From an uncultured Dokdonia sp. (GTDB lineage Bacteria; Bacteroidota; Bacteroidia; Flavobacteriales; Flavobacteriaceae): a stretch of 64,000 nt of DNA. The notes under the pieces were generated by a model. The model was not told the origin of the DNA, searched no databases, and saw nothing but the letters and a program-made list of their open reading frames with translations. How positions within the stretch are numbered: position 1 is the first letter of the stretch; each line of letters opens with the position of its first letter. The stretch lies in assembly GCF_947492535.1 (NCBI RefSeq), contig NZ_CANLNH010000012.1, forward strand, positions 1-64,000, given 5' to 3'. Of the stretch, positions 45,301 to 52,334 are shown in pieces. The position numbers and the translations under genes are program-made.

Positions 45301-45913
45301 CGCTCTTACTTTTGAAAATCAAACCTATGCAGGAGGTGAAGTCTCTTATGGTTTTAAAAATAAAGACAATGTTGCTTTCCCTACCTATGGTCTAGACACA
45401 GAAATCACTGCTGGGTATAAAGCAAATATTGACGGAGGAAATAGTGACAATAAATTTGGGTATGTAGAATCTCATTTTGCGTTTGATTATAAGATTTCTA
45501 AAAGTGGCAACTTAGTCTTTGCTACAAAAATAGGAGGCGAAGCCATTCTTGGTGATAATTTTGAATTCTTCCACGGAGCTACTTTAGGAGGTAATCATAG
45601 TTTACGAGGATTTAGAAATGAGCGCTTTATTGGAAAGTATGCTTTTTATCAAAACACAGATCTACGATTAAAACTAGGAAAATTCAAAAGCAGCTTCATT
45701 CCTTTAAACTACGGTATTACAGGTGGATTTGATTACGGAAGAGTATGGGAAGGTAACGAAGCCTCTGCTATCATTAATGAATCTAACACCCTAAATACAA
45801 GTGTTGGAGGATCTTTCTGGATCAGTGGACTTGACGCATTTACAGCAAATGTAGGCTATTATGGAAGTAATGATGGCGGACGTGCGGTATTCGTACTCGG
45901 ATTTGCATTTTAA
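42368..45913 (+). CDS. Outer-membrane protein: phosphoesterase-like, secretory-kinase-like and barrel domains fused
   Basis: An 1181-residue protein with a signal peptide ending YSYGQ. Residues 28-310 resemble a calcineurin-like phosphoesterase, but the usual metal ligands look altered (LLLLGNATPETG, TSGHNEWEYNG, SGSDKNLQYI in place of GD, GNHD and GHDH), while IAIHHPML is kept. Residues about 380-700 show the marks of a secretory protein kinase of FAM20/CotH type. These are a glycine-rich GGGHQSKSLRL, lysine in YVMRALRK, catalytic-loop-like LIGDWDRHEDQWRW and metal-loop-like PIPRDRDQAF. From about residue 830 strands of a BamA/surface-antigen-type barrel follow, ending VFVLGFAF. Only 36 bases separate it from the Rieske operon. 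Confidence 0.75.
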   Translation: MNSKNHIYKVFFVLILCITSYSYGQEKEVSIYITGNTNTTEGINTLRTIIEDAPEDSKLLLLGNATPETGFNDNATSIVDDQLNIVSSLKKNVIFTSGHNEWEYNGYKGVKAFEKYIQKNSDAKFYPDKGCPIKKTNLTDNAILITIDSQWYLEDWDKQTYLNEDCDIKNRNDFFLEFESILKKAQTKTKIIAIHHPMLSLSKTSFFARTGGFSQEDFQHTQYRSLRNRLLTIAQENEKIVFVSGSDKNLQYINDFGVPQIISGAAGDTKGVQKAAKGSNDFTSSEKGYARLDIHSDGSLSVHFKNKNSVLFTTTLFEDTKQTNTISFEPKDSYPETKKSAVYASEETEKSKLYKGLWGKRYREFYSKEVEAPVAFIDTLLGGLTPVRRGGGHQSKSLRLEDKDGKQYVMRALRKSATKFLQATAFKETYVEEELEGSFADRFVLDFYTAAHPYTATTIGDLADAAKVYHTNPNLYYIPKQEALGEYNDEYGDELYLLEERVESGHKDAKSFGYPEDIVSTADVLQEIHKNGKSAVDEPSYIRARLFDMLIGDWDRHEDQWRWAVYKENGKKIYKPIPRDRDQAFSVFDGSIFGFLRVAVPALRMMQSFDDELKSPRWFSFEPYPLDESFINTSDWAAWEKEAKYIQDNVTDDVIAKAFENLPEEMKGETIEEIKSKLKGRRGNILTIAKSYFDYVNKHAVLIGTQKSDVFNIERLPNGQTRVEIMRKDNGLFERTYNASETKEIWIYGLEGKDTFNVTGEGNDLIKIKVIGGKKNDTYDFKNTKKVKIYDYKNKENTIVNKRSKKWLVDDYEINNYDYKKRKENVNQFLPIIGANPDDGLRIGFTNTFTTHGLQSNPFTTKHIIAASFYSGNSGYDVSYQGEFANIFHNWNFGIQFKYNSPNFAQNFFGFGNDTTYDRDEVELDFNRVRIRQLRGAVSLIRRGNNGGYFEIKPLIESFEVENTAERFIVTENIGGVNALTFENQTYAGGEVSYGFKNKDNVAFPTYGLDTEITAGYKANIDGGNSDNKFGYVESHFAFDYKISKSGNLVFATKIGGEAILGDNFEFFHGATLGGNHSLRGFRNERFIGKYAFYQNTDLRLKLGKFKSSFIPLNYGITGGFDYGRVWEGNEASAIINESNTLNTSVGGSFWISGLDAFTANVGYYGSNDGGRAVFVLGFAF

Positions 45914-45949
45914 AAACATATTTAACGAATAACAATAGTAGTAAGACCT

Positions 45950-47557
45950 ATGAAAAAACCAATTTCAATTGCAAAAGTATCCCAATTAAAAAATAAAGAG
46001 CCTGAGCATGCGCTCGTAAACGGACTCGATTTAGTGATTGTAAAATTTGATGATGATATTTCAGTACTATACGGTCGTTGTCTACACAGAGGCGCCTTAA
46101 TGTCTGATGGATATGTAGATGGACATAACCTCATCTGCGGTGTTCATGGCTGGGATTATCGTGTAGATTCGGGAGTGTCAGAATATAATAACAAAGAGGT
46201 TTTACATAAATTCTCCACAAAAATTGAAGGAGATGATTTACTTGTAGATGAATTTGAAATAGATACCTACCTAGTAAATCATCCGCAACCTTTTAACCGT
46301 GATCAATACTTAGGCGCTTATGCAGACACGCATCCTGAAGAAACCGAACCGTATACCAACTATATAAAAGAACTGGCTCAAAATGGATTGAAAAATATTG
46401 GGCATCACGGGTTTTCTGCATCCATGGGTGTCGATAGAAATACCCTTCCAAAATGGAATGACATTCAGTTTTTACCAGCGCAATTGGCATCACGTCCTTT
46501 GCTGGATGAAGATGCGGTTGCGACCAAAGTCGTGATTGGTAAAAAAGCAAAAAAACCACTGCATTTAGACATCCCATTGTTTGTAAGTGATATGAGTTTT
46601 GGCGCTTTATCACGTGAAGCAAAAATTGCGTTATCCAAAGGGGCTGAACTTGCAGGCACAGGAATTTGTTCTGGAGAAGGAGGTATGCTTCCTGAAGAGC
46701 AAGCCAATAATTCTAAATATTTTTATGAACTCGCTTCCGCGAAATTTGGATTTACCTGGGACAAGCTAGATAACGTCCAGGCATTTCACTTTAAAGGTGG
46801 TCAAGGAGCAAAAACAGGAACAGGAGGTCATCTTCCAGGCGCCAAAGTAAGTAAAGAAATTGCAGAAGTACGTGGTCTTAATGAAGGCGAAACAGCTATT
46901 TCTCCAGCAACTTTTCCAGATTTTCATGGCGTAGAAGATTTTAAAGCCTTTGCTGCCGAAGTAAGAGAACGTACAGGGGGAATTCCTATTGGTTTTAAAC
47001 TCGCTGCCAGTCATATAGAAAAAGACATTCAGTTTGCACTTGATGTAGGGGTAGATTATATCATACTTGATGGTCGCGGTGGCGGGACAGGATCTGCACC
47101 AACTATCTTAAGAGATCATATCAATGTCCCTACGATACCTGCTTTGGCTAGAGCCCGAAAATACTTAGATAAAGTAGGTGCTACCGATGTGACATTAATC
47201 ATTACAGGAGGATTGCGCGTTGCCGAAGATTTCGCGAAAGCGTTAATGTTAGGAGCAGATGCAATAGCCGTATCCAACTCGGCATTACAAGCCATAGGAT
47301 GCTTAGGAATGCGTGCCTGTGGGAGTAATAACTGTCCTGTTGGAATTGCCACTCAAAAAGAGTCCTTACGGAGTCGTTTAATTATTGATAGTTCTGCCAA
47401 ACAACTACATAATTACTTTGATGCTACAAACAACTTGATCAAAGTAGTCGCAAGAGCATGCGGATATGATGATATCAGCAAATTTAATCACGACGATCTA
47501 TCCACATTTAACAAAGATATGCACAAACTAACAGGAATCAACTATGCCGGAATATAA
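45950..47557 (+). CDS. Rieske domain fused to glutamate-synthase-like FMN/3Fe-4S domain
   Basis: A 535-residue protein. Residues 1-105 are a Rieske [2Fe-2S] domain (GRCLHRGALMSDG and ICGVHGWDY, the CxH and CxxH pairs). From about residue 150 it follows the FMN-binding domain of glutamate synthase: GHHGFSASMG, IPLFVSDMSFGALS, FKGGQGAKTGTGGHLPG and DYIILDGRGGGTGSAP. The 3Fe-4S ligands are kept in CLGMRACGSNNCPVGIATQ (C-X5-C-X4-C). The glutaminase and C-terminal helix domains are absent, so ammonia is not supplied from glutamine. The palindrome encodes FAKA. It is the first gene of the Rieske operon. Confidence 0.88.
   Translation: MKKPISIAKVSQLKNKEPEHALVNGLDLVIVKFDDDISVLYGRCLHRGALMSDGYVDGHNLICGVHGWDYRVDSGVSEYNNKEVLHKFSTKIEGDDLLVDEFEIDTYLVNHPQPFNRDQYLGAYADTHPEETEPYTNYIKELAQNGLKNIGHHGFSASMGVDRNTLPKWNDIQFLPAQLASRPLLDEDAVATKVVIGKKAKKPLHLDIPLFVSDMSFGALSREAKIALSKGAELAGTGICSGEGGMLPEEQANNSKYFYELASAKFGFTWDKLDNVQAFHFKGGQGAKTGTGGHLPGAKVSKEIAEVRGLNEGETAISPATFPDFHGVEDFKAFAAEVRERTGGIPIGFKLAASHIEKDIQFALDVGVDYIILDGRGGGTGSAPTILRDHINVPTIPALARARKYLDKVGATDVTLIITGGLRVAEDFAKALMLGADAIAVSNSALQAIGCLGMRACGSNNCPVGIATQKESLRSRLIIDSSAKQLHNYFDATNNLIKVVARACGYDDISKFNHDDLSTFNKDMHKLTGINYAGI
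47230..47242. repeat. Partial iterated palindrome (inside the glutamate-synthase-like gene)
   Basis: TTTCGCGAAAGCG: right arm complete, left arm degraded to GAT. Read as Phe-Ala-Lys-Ala. Confidence 0.8.
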
Positions 47558-48302
47558 ATCAATGAAAGATCAATTACATCTTGCGTCGCAGTATTTAGCT
47601 GCCGCAAACATGAGTTTTTTAGAGAAAAAAGCAGATGATAGTCATACCAATGTTGGTTTTGATTTAAAAACCAAGCGCATGGAAACTTATGACTTATCGC
47701 CTTCTGGAGATCGATTATCATTAAATTATAGAACATTTTCTTTAGAATGGGTATCTCAAAATAATATCGATTCGCTTTCGCTTGATGGAAAAACACATGG
47801 AGAAGTGCTTAAATGGTTACAAGAACAATCCCAAACACATCTTGCTAAAAAATATAGTTATGAATTTCATTATGAGTTACCATATACTATAGCTAGCGAC
47901 TATCAATTTAAACGTACAGACATTAGTCAACTAGAGCATTTATGCAACTTAAGAATTCTTGCAGAATACACCTTAGAAAGTATTGTTGAAACAAATCATT
48001 TGGATTCACCTATACGTATATGGCCACATCATTTTGATACAGGAGCCTATGCTCCATTAGGAGATACAGGCATTTCTGTTGGCATAGGAATGGCCATCCC
48101 AGATACACTTTCTGATGTGCATTATTTTTATATCAGCGGGTATAAAGATGGGAAAGCAATTCTTCCTTCTTCTCAAAGTGATTTGCGTCTTGGAAAATGG
48201 ATGCAAGAAGGTTTTACGGGTGCTATACTCCCAGTTACAAATCTAGTAGAATCTGAAGCGATTCAGTTTTTTCAAGAAACTATAGATCAGTATAAGAACT
48301 AA
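47544..48302 (+). CDS. Conserved hypothetical protein with WPHHFD motif
   Basis: A 252-residue soluble protein overlapping the preceding gene by 14 bases; ATG 47562 would avoid the overlap. It carries RIWPHHFDTGAYAPLGDTG, whose paired histidines and aspartate could bind a metal, and a late KWMQEGFTGAILPV segment. The WPHHFD motif reminds me of DUF5996-type proteins, with low certainty. Tight coupling to the Rieske-FMN gene suggests a shared pathway. Confidence 0.7.
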   Translation: MPEYKSMKDQLHLASQYLAAANMSFLEKKADDSHTNVGFDLKTKRMETYDLSPSGDRLSLNYRTFSLEWVSQNNIDSLSLDGKTHGEVLKWLQEQSQTHLAKKYSYEFHYELPYTIASDYQFKRTDISQLEHLCNLRILAEYTLESIVETNHLDSPIRIWPHHFDTGAYAPLGDTGISVGIGMAIPDTLSDVHYFYISGYKDGKAILPSSQSDLRLGKWMQEGFTGAILPVTNLVESEAIQFFQETIDQYKN

Positions 48303-48316
48303 AATATACACACATC

Positions 48317-48709
48317 ATGGACAACTGGTATATCCCTATCACAATTATTCCTGGGATAGGATTATTAATCCTATCGACCTCCAATTTAATGGTCACATTA
48401 TCTACAGAGATCAACACCCTTATCCATAACACCGACGAAAATGATGTGATTATTAATAGAAAGCTAATTCAATTAAAACTATTAAATAGAGCGATGGTGC
48501 TCTTTTATATTGCTATTTCTTGCCTCGTAACCGCAGCACTTATTGGAGGGATTAGTTTAAAACTAGCTATAGAAACAACACTCGCATTATATGTTATTAT
48601 TCTAGGTATTATCATGCTACTTTTCGGACTCTTCTGGCTTATTAAATATTCCTATAGAGCAGTAAGCATACGACAAGATCAATTCAAAATAAAATTCAAT
48701 AAAAAATAA
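48317..48709 (+). CDS. DUF2721-like membrane protein
   Basis: A 130-residue protein with three predicted helices (IIPGIGLLILSTSNLMVTL, AMVLFYIAISCLVTAALIGG and LYVIILGIIMLLFGLFWLI). The layout, with a basic ISIRQDQF-like cytosolic tail, fits DUF2721. It sits 14 bases after the previous gene and five before the Rieske-ThDP gene. Function unknown. Confidence 0.7.
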   Translation: MDNWYIPITIIPGIGLLILSTSNLMVTLSTEINTLIHNTDENDVIINRKLIQLKLLNRAMVLFYIAISCLVTAALIGGISLKLAIETTLALYVIILGIIMLLFGLFWLIKYSYRAVSIRQDQFKIKFNKK

Positions 48710-48714
48710 CACGC

Positions 48715-50664
48715 ATGGCTACAACTAAAAAATGGTATAAAGTTCTCGAAAACAAAAACGTATTACCCGAAGGGCGTGTCCAAACAGTAACCGCTGGTCA
48801 TCAGGGAGTTTGTTTGACACATTATGACGGGAAGTTTTCTGCTTTAGATAATAAATGCCCCCATCAAGGAGGACCGCTTGGAGAAGGATCTATTGAAAAT
48901 GGGATGTTACGTTGTCCATGGCATGGTTGGGATTTTCATCCTTGTACAGGATTACCTCCAGGAGGTTATGACGATGGGATAAAAACATTTGAAGTAAAAG
49001 AAGAAGGTGATGTCATTTTTGTAGCCGTTGAAGAAGAAGACACACACCAAGACACCATCTCTGATGTGATGATAGAAACTATGATCAATTGGGGTGTAGA
49101 TACTGGTTTTGGTATGGTAGGTCATTCTAATCTTGGTGTAGCCGATGCCATGATGCGACAAGAAGAAAAAGGGAAATTTCAATTCTTTGGAATTCGTCAT
49201 GAAGGTGCCGCTGCTTTTGCAGCCTCTGCTTATGGAAAACTAATGGGCAAACCTGCTGTTTGTTTCGGAATTGCAGGTCCTGGTGCTACTAATATGTTTA
49301 CCGGAATGTGGGATGCCAAAGTAGACCGCGCTCCCCTATTTGCCATTTCTGGACAAATTAACACACAAGTGTTAGGCACAGGCGCTTTTCAGGAAGTAGA
49401 CCTTGTAGGTGCTTTCCAAACCGTAGCGCATTTCAACCATAGTGTACAACAAAACTCTCAACATAGCGAGTTAATGAGTCTTGCTATAAAAAGCGCCTTG
49501 CTAAATAGAGATGTATCACATATCACCTTCCCAGATGAAGTAGCTTTTATGCCAAAACCCGAAGGTGAAGAAGCACAAACTCCAGAGGGTAGAATCACAC
49601 CTATGAATATTTCGCCGCCAAGGCAAATGGTAGCAAAGGCTGTAACCATGCTCGCTGCTTCAAAAAAACCTGCGATCATTGTAGGTCATGGAGCGCGTTT
49701 TCATATGGAAGCCATTACCGCTTTCGCGAAAGCGTTACACTGCCCAGTCATTACTACATTTAAAGGAAAAGGTCTTATTGCCGACTCACACGAATTAGGA
49801 TGTGGGGTATTAGGAAGAAGTGGGACTCCGATTGCTTCTTGGTTTATGAATGAAAGTGATTTATTACTCGTATTTGGAGCTTCATTCTCTAACCATACAG
49901 GAATCACTCCTAAAAAACCAATCATTCAAGTAGATTATGACCCAACTGCCTTAAGTAAATTCCATAAGGTAGATGCGGCCCTTTGGGGAGAAATCTCTGA
50001 AACACTTACCATACTTGAAGAAGAAACTAAAGGAAAATTAAATACTCTAGACAGACGTCCAGAAATCGCCGAACGTTGGGCAATCTGGAGAGAAGAAAAA
50101 ACAAGTCGATTAAAAGATGAAAGCGAAATAGGACTAAGTTCTATTGCCGTATTTGATGCGATGAACCAAGTCGTTCCTGATGACGCTGTCATTGCCGTAG
50201 ATGTAGGAAACAACACCTATTCTTTTGGACGTTATTTTGAACCTACAAATCAATCTGTTTTAATGTCTGGATATCTAGGGTCTATAGGATTCTCTCTACC
50301 TGCAGCTATGGGTGCATGGGCAGCACAAGGAAAAGAAAGACCTATTTGGTCTATCTCTGGAGATGGAGGTTTTGGTCAATATCTTGGTGAGATGATGACC
50401 CTTGTTAAGTACAATATGAATATCAAACACGTACTCCTTAACAACTCAGAATTAGGTAAAATTTCTAAAGAGCAGAAAGCAGCAGAATTAGATGTTTGGA
50501 AAACATCACTACACAATGTGAGCTTTGCCAAATATGCTGAAAACTGTGGTGCTTTAGGAATTAGAGTGACCAAAAGAGAAGAACTACTTCCTGCACTAGA
50601 AAAACTGAAAGCACATAAGGGACCTGCTTTATTAGAAATCATTACAGATCCAAGTTTAATATAA
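48715..50664 (+). CDS. Rieske domain fused to a thiamine-diphosphate enzyme (acetolactate synthase/pyruvate oxidase-like)
   Basis: A 649-residue cytosolic protein. Residues 1-105 are a Rieske domain (NKCPHQGGPLGEG and CPWHGWDF). The remaining 540 residues follow the three-domain ThDP enzyme plan. The activating glutamate is in FFGIRHEGAAAFAASAYG, the central domain starts near KKPAIIVGHGARF, and the cofactor motif is SGDGGFGQYLGEMMTLV with LLNN following. Such enzymes act on 2-oxo acids; the fused iron-sulfur domain suggests that electrons from substrate oxidation leave through the Rieske centre. The palindrome encodes TAFAKA in the middle domain. Substrate unknown. Confidence 0.88.
   Translation: MATTKKWYKVLENKNVLPEGRVQTVTAGHQGVCLTHYDGKFSALDNKCPHQGGPLGEGSIENGMLRCPWHGWDFHPCTGLPPGGYDDGIKTFEVKEEGDVIFVAVEEEDTHQDTISDVMIETMINWGVDTGFGMVGHSNLGVADAMMRQEEKGKFQFFGIRHEGAAAFAASAYGKLMGKPAVCFGIAGPGATNMFTGMWDAKVDRAPLFAISGQINTQVLGTGAFQEVDLVGAFQTVAHFNHSVQQNSQHSELMSLAIKSALLNRDVSHITFPDEVAFMPKPEGEEAQTPEGRITPMNISPPRQMVAKAVTMLAASKKPAIIVGHGARFHMEAITAFAKALHCPVITTFKGKGLIADSHELGCGVLGRSGTPIASWFMNESDLLLVFGASFSNHTGITPKKPIIQVDYDPTALSKFHKVDAALWGEISETLTILEEETKGKLNTLDRRPEIAERWAIWREEKTSRLKDESEIGLSSIAVFDAMNQVVPDDAVIAVDVGNNTYSFGRYFEPTNQSVLMSGYLGSIGFSLPAAMGAWAAQGKERPIWSISGDGGFGQYLGEMMTLVKYNMNIKHVLLNNSELGKISKEQKAAELDVWKTSLHNVSFAKYAENCGALGIRVTKREELLPALEKLKAHKGPALLEIITDPSLI
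49730..49743. repeat. Iterated palindrome copy (inside the Rieske-ThDP gene)
   Basis: Perfect core with matching outer C/G, read as Ala-Phe-Ala-Lys-Ala. Confidence 0.95.
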
Positions 50665-50668
50665 AAAT

Positions 50669-50887
50669 ATGGAGACATTCGTTCAGATTATTCCAACCAT
50701 CATTCTGATCTATCTAGCCATAGGCCTCGTATTTGGAATTTACTTTTTTATACGCGGAGCTGCACAGATAGACGAGCTTATTAAGGACAGTAAATGGATC
50801 GTACGCCTTTTACTCATACCTGGTGCTATAGGGCTTTGGCCTCTTTTGCTATTAAAAATATTAAACCCTTCAAAAACAAACCTATGA
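50669..50887 (+). CDS. Small membrane protein of the Rieske operon
   Basis: A 72-residue protein with two helices (IIPTIILIYLAIGLVFGIYFF and LLLIPGAIGLWPLLLLKIL). It starts four bases after the ThDP gene, and its stop overlaps the next start as ATGA. No family recognised; perhaps a subunit or anchor for the redox proteins. Confidence 0.7.
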   Translation: METFVQIIPTIILIYLAIGLVFGIYFFIRGAAQIDELIKDSKWIVRLLLIPGAIGLWPLLLLKILNPSKTNL

Positions 50888-51303
50888 CTTCAGGATTACG
50901 AAAAGCCCATAAGGTGATTTGGATGGTGTTAGGCATCTTAGGAGTTGTGCTCATTATAGCATCCATCAACAGTGTAAAAGAACCATTAGGCATCGATAGT
51001 GACACCTCTATTTCTTCAACAAAAAAGAACGTTCGTACTATTGAGGAAAATGCGCAGTTGTCTGTAAATGTAGAAGAACTAGCGAATATCAACAAACTAC
51101 ATATTGTCATAAAAAAACCTCTAAAAAGTGCTGCGACGGGCGTCTATGTACTAACGAATGATCAAGAAAGAGGTGCTTTTTTAGGAAGCATAGACAACAA
51201 AGGGTTGTATACGTTTACTATTGAAAAAACAGCAAAAAAAATTCAATTGTACGATGGAATAAAAAAGAGTGTCATCCGTAATATCGATCTATCATGGGAG
51301 TAA
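50884..51303 (+). CDS. Single-pass membrane-anchored small protein of the Rieske operon
   Basis: The track starts in another gene at 50794; the true start is ATG 50884 (MTSGLRKAHKVIWMVLG), overlapping the previous stop. The 139-residue product has one N-terminal helix and a short periplasmic beta domain (KLHIVIKKPLKSAATGVYVL, ERGAFLGSIDNKGLYTF). It overlaps the next gene by ten bases. No cofactor ligands are visible. Function unknown. Confidence 0.7.
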   Translation: MTSGLRKAHKVIWMVLGILGVVLIIASINSVKEPLGIDSDTSISSTKKNVRTIEENAQLSVNVEELANINKLHIVIKKPLKSAATGVYVLTNDQERGAFLGSIDNKGLYTFTIEKTAKKIQLYDGIKKSVIRNIDLSWE

Positions 51304-52325
51304 ATTATCAACCTGTGCTTTGGAATAAGCATAAGAAAACATATGACAAATGGATTGCAATAGGGATGCTTCTATACCTCATCAGTTTTATAGGAATCAC
51401 CATTATCACCAATGGAGAAACAAGCCCTGAAACACTTATCATTAGAGCTTTTGGAACCTTAGCTATTATTTTATTACATATCATATTATGCATTGGCCCT
51501 TTGGTTAGGTTAAACCCTAGATTATTACCTATCTTATACAACAGAAGGCATTTAGGCGTAAGCATGTTTATTGCCGCACTAATTCATGGCGGATTCTCGC
51601 TCTTTCAATTTCATGCGCTAGGGAATGTAAATCCTATATATGCCTTATTTACGTCAAATATGGAGTATACCTCTTTGGCTAATTTTCCTTTTCAAGTATT
51701 AGGCTTTTTTGCGCTGGTTATTTTATTTCTAATGGCTGCGACTAGTCATGATTTTTGGCTTAAAAACCTCTCTCCAAAAACATGGAAGCGATTACATATG
51801 CTCGTGTATGTAGCATACATCTTAATTATTCTTCACGTATTTTTAGGCGCATTTCAACAACAACCATCTATCGCTGTGATTGCCTTTTTAGGAGTAGGGT
51901 TCTTAACAATCTCCTCTTTACACATCACCACTGCTTTTAAAGAAGCTAAGACAGATAATATCAAAACAACACAAAAAGAAGAAGGTTGGGAATATGTATG
52001 TGAAATAGATGAAATATCTGAAAACAGAGCAAAGATTTTTGTAGTAGGAAGTGAGCGTGTTGCTATTTTTAAATACGATCATAAACTATCTGCAATTTCA
52101 AATGTATGTAAACACCAAGGAGGCCCTTTAGGAGAAGGCAAAATTGTAGACGGTTGTATTACGTGCCCCTGGCATGGATATCAGTATTTACCTCATAACG
52201 GGCAATCCCCTCCTCCGTTTACAGAGAAAGTAGCTACCTATCGTATAAAAAATAAGAATAATAGCATCTATATACTTCCAGAAGCAATGGCCGAAGGAAC
52301 CGAAATAGAACCTGTCACATTTTAA
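51294..52325 (+). CDS. Ferric-reductase-like haem membrane domain fused to a Rieske domain
   Basis: A 343-residue protein. The first 225 residues hold six or so helices with histidines suited to two haem b groups (LLHIILCIGPL, ALIHGGFSLF, RLHMLVYVAYILIILHVFLG), as in ferric reductase or MsrQ-type domains. Residues 230-343 are a Rieske domain (SNVCKHQGGPLGEG, CPWHGYQYLPHNG) very like that of the ThDP fusion. It should carry electrons across or into the membrane and exchange them through the cytosolic Rieske domain. Orientation is inferred. Confidence 0.88.
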   Translation: MGVNYQPVLWNKHKKTYDKWIAIGMLLYLISFIGITIITNGETSPETLIIRAFGTLAIILLHIILCIGPLVRLNPRLLPILYNRRHLGVSMFIAALIHGGFSLFQFHALGNVNPIYALFTSNMEYTSLANFPFQVLGFFALVILFLMAATSHDFWLKNLSPKTWKRLHMLVYVAYILIILHVFLGAFQQQPSIAVIAFLGVGFLTISSLHITTAFKEAKTDNIKTTQKEEGWEYVCEIDEISENRAKIFVVGSERVAIFKYDHKLSAISNVCKHQGGPLGEGKIVDGCITCPWHGYQYLPHNGQSPPPFTEKVATYRIKNKNNSIYILPEAMAEGTEIEPVTF

Positions 52326-52334
52326 TCAAACATT

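Noticed and set aside
7651-49744. AFAKA as a functional protein motif shared by several enzymes
   Set aside because: The proteins are unrelated and other copies encode RFRES or TLSRKR; the signal is in the DNA, not the peptide.
50794-50883. Track start of the small anchored protein in the Rieske operon
   Set aside because: The extra residues read another frame of the preceding gene; ATG 50884 overlaps its stop as ATGA and gives a normal membrane anchor.
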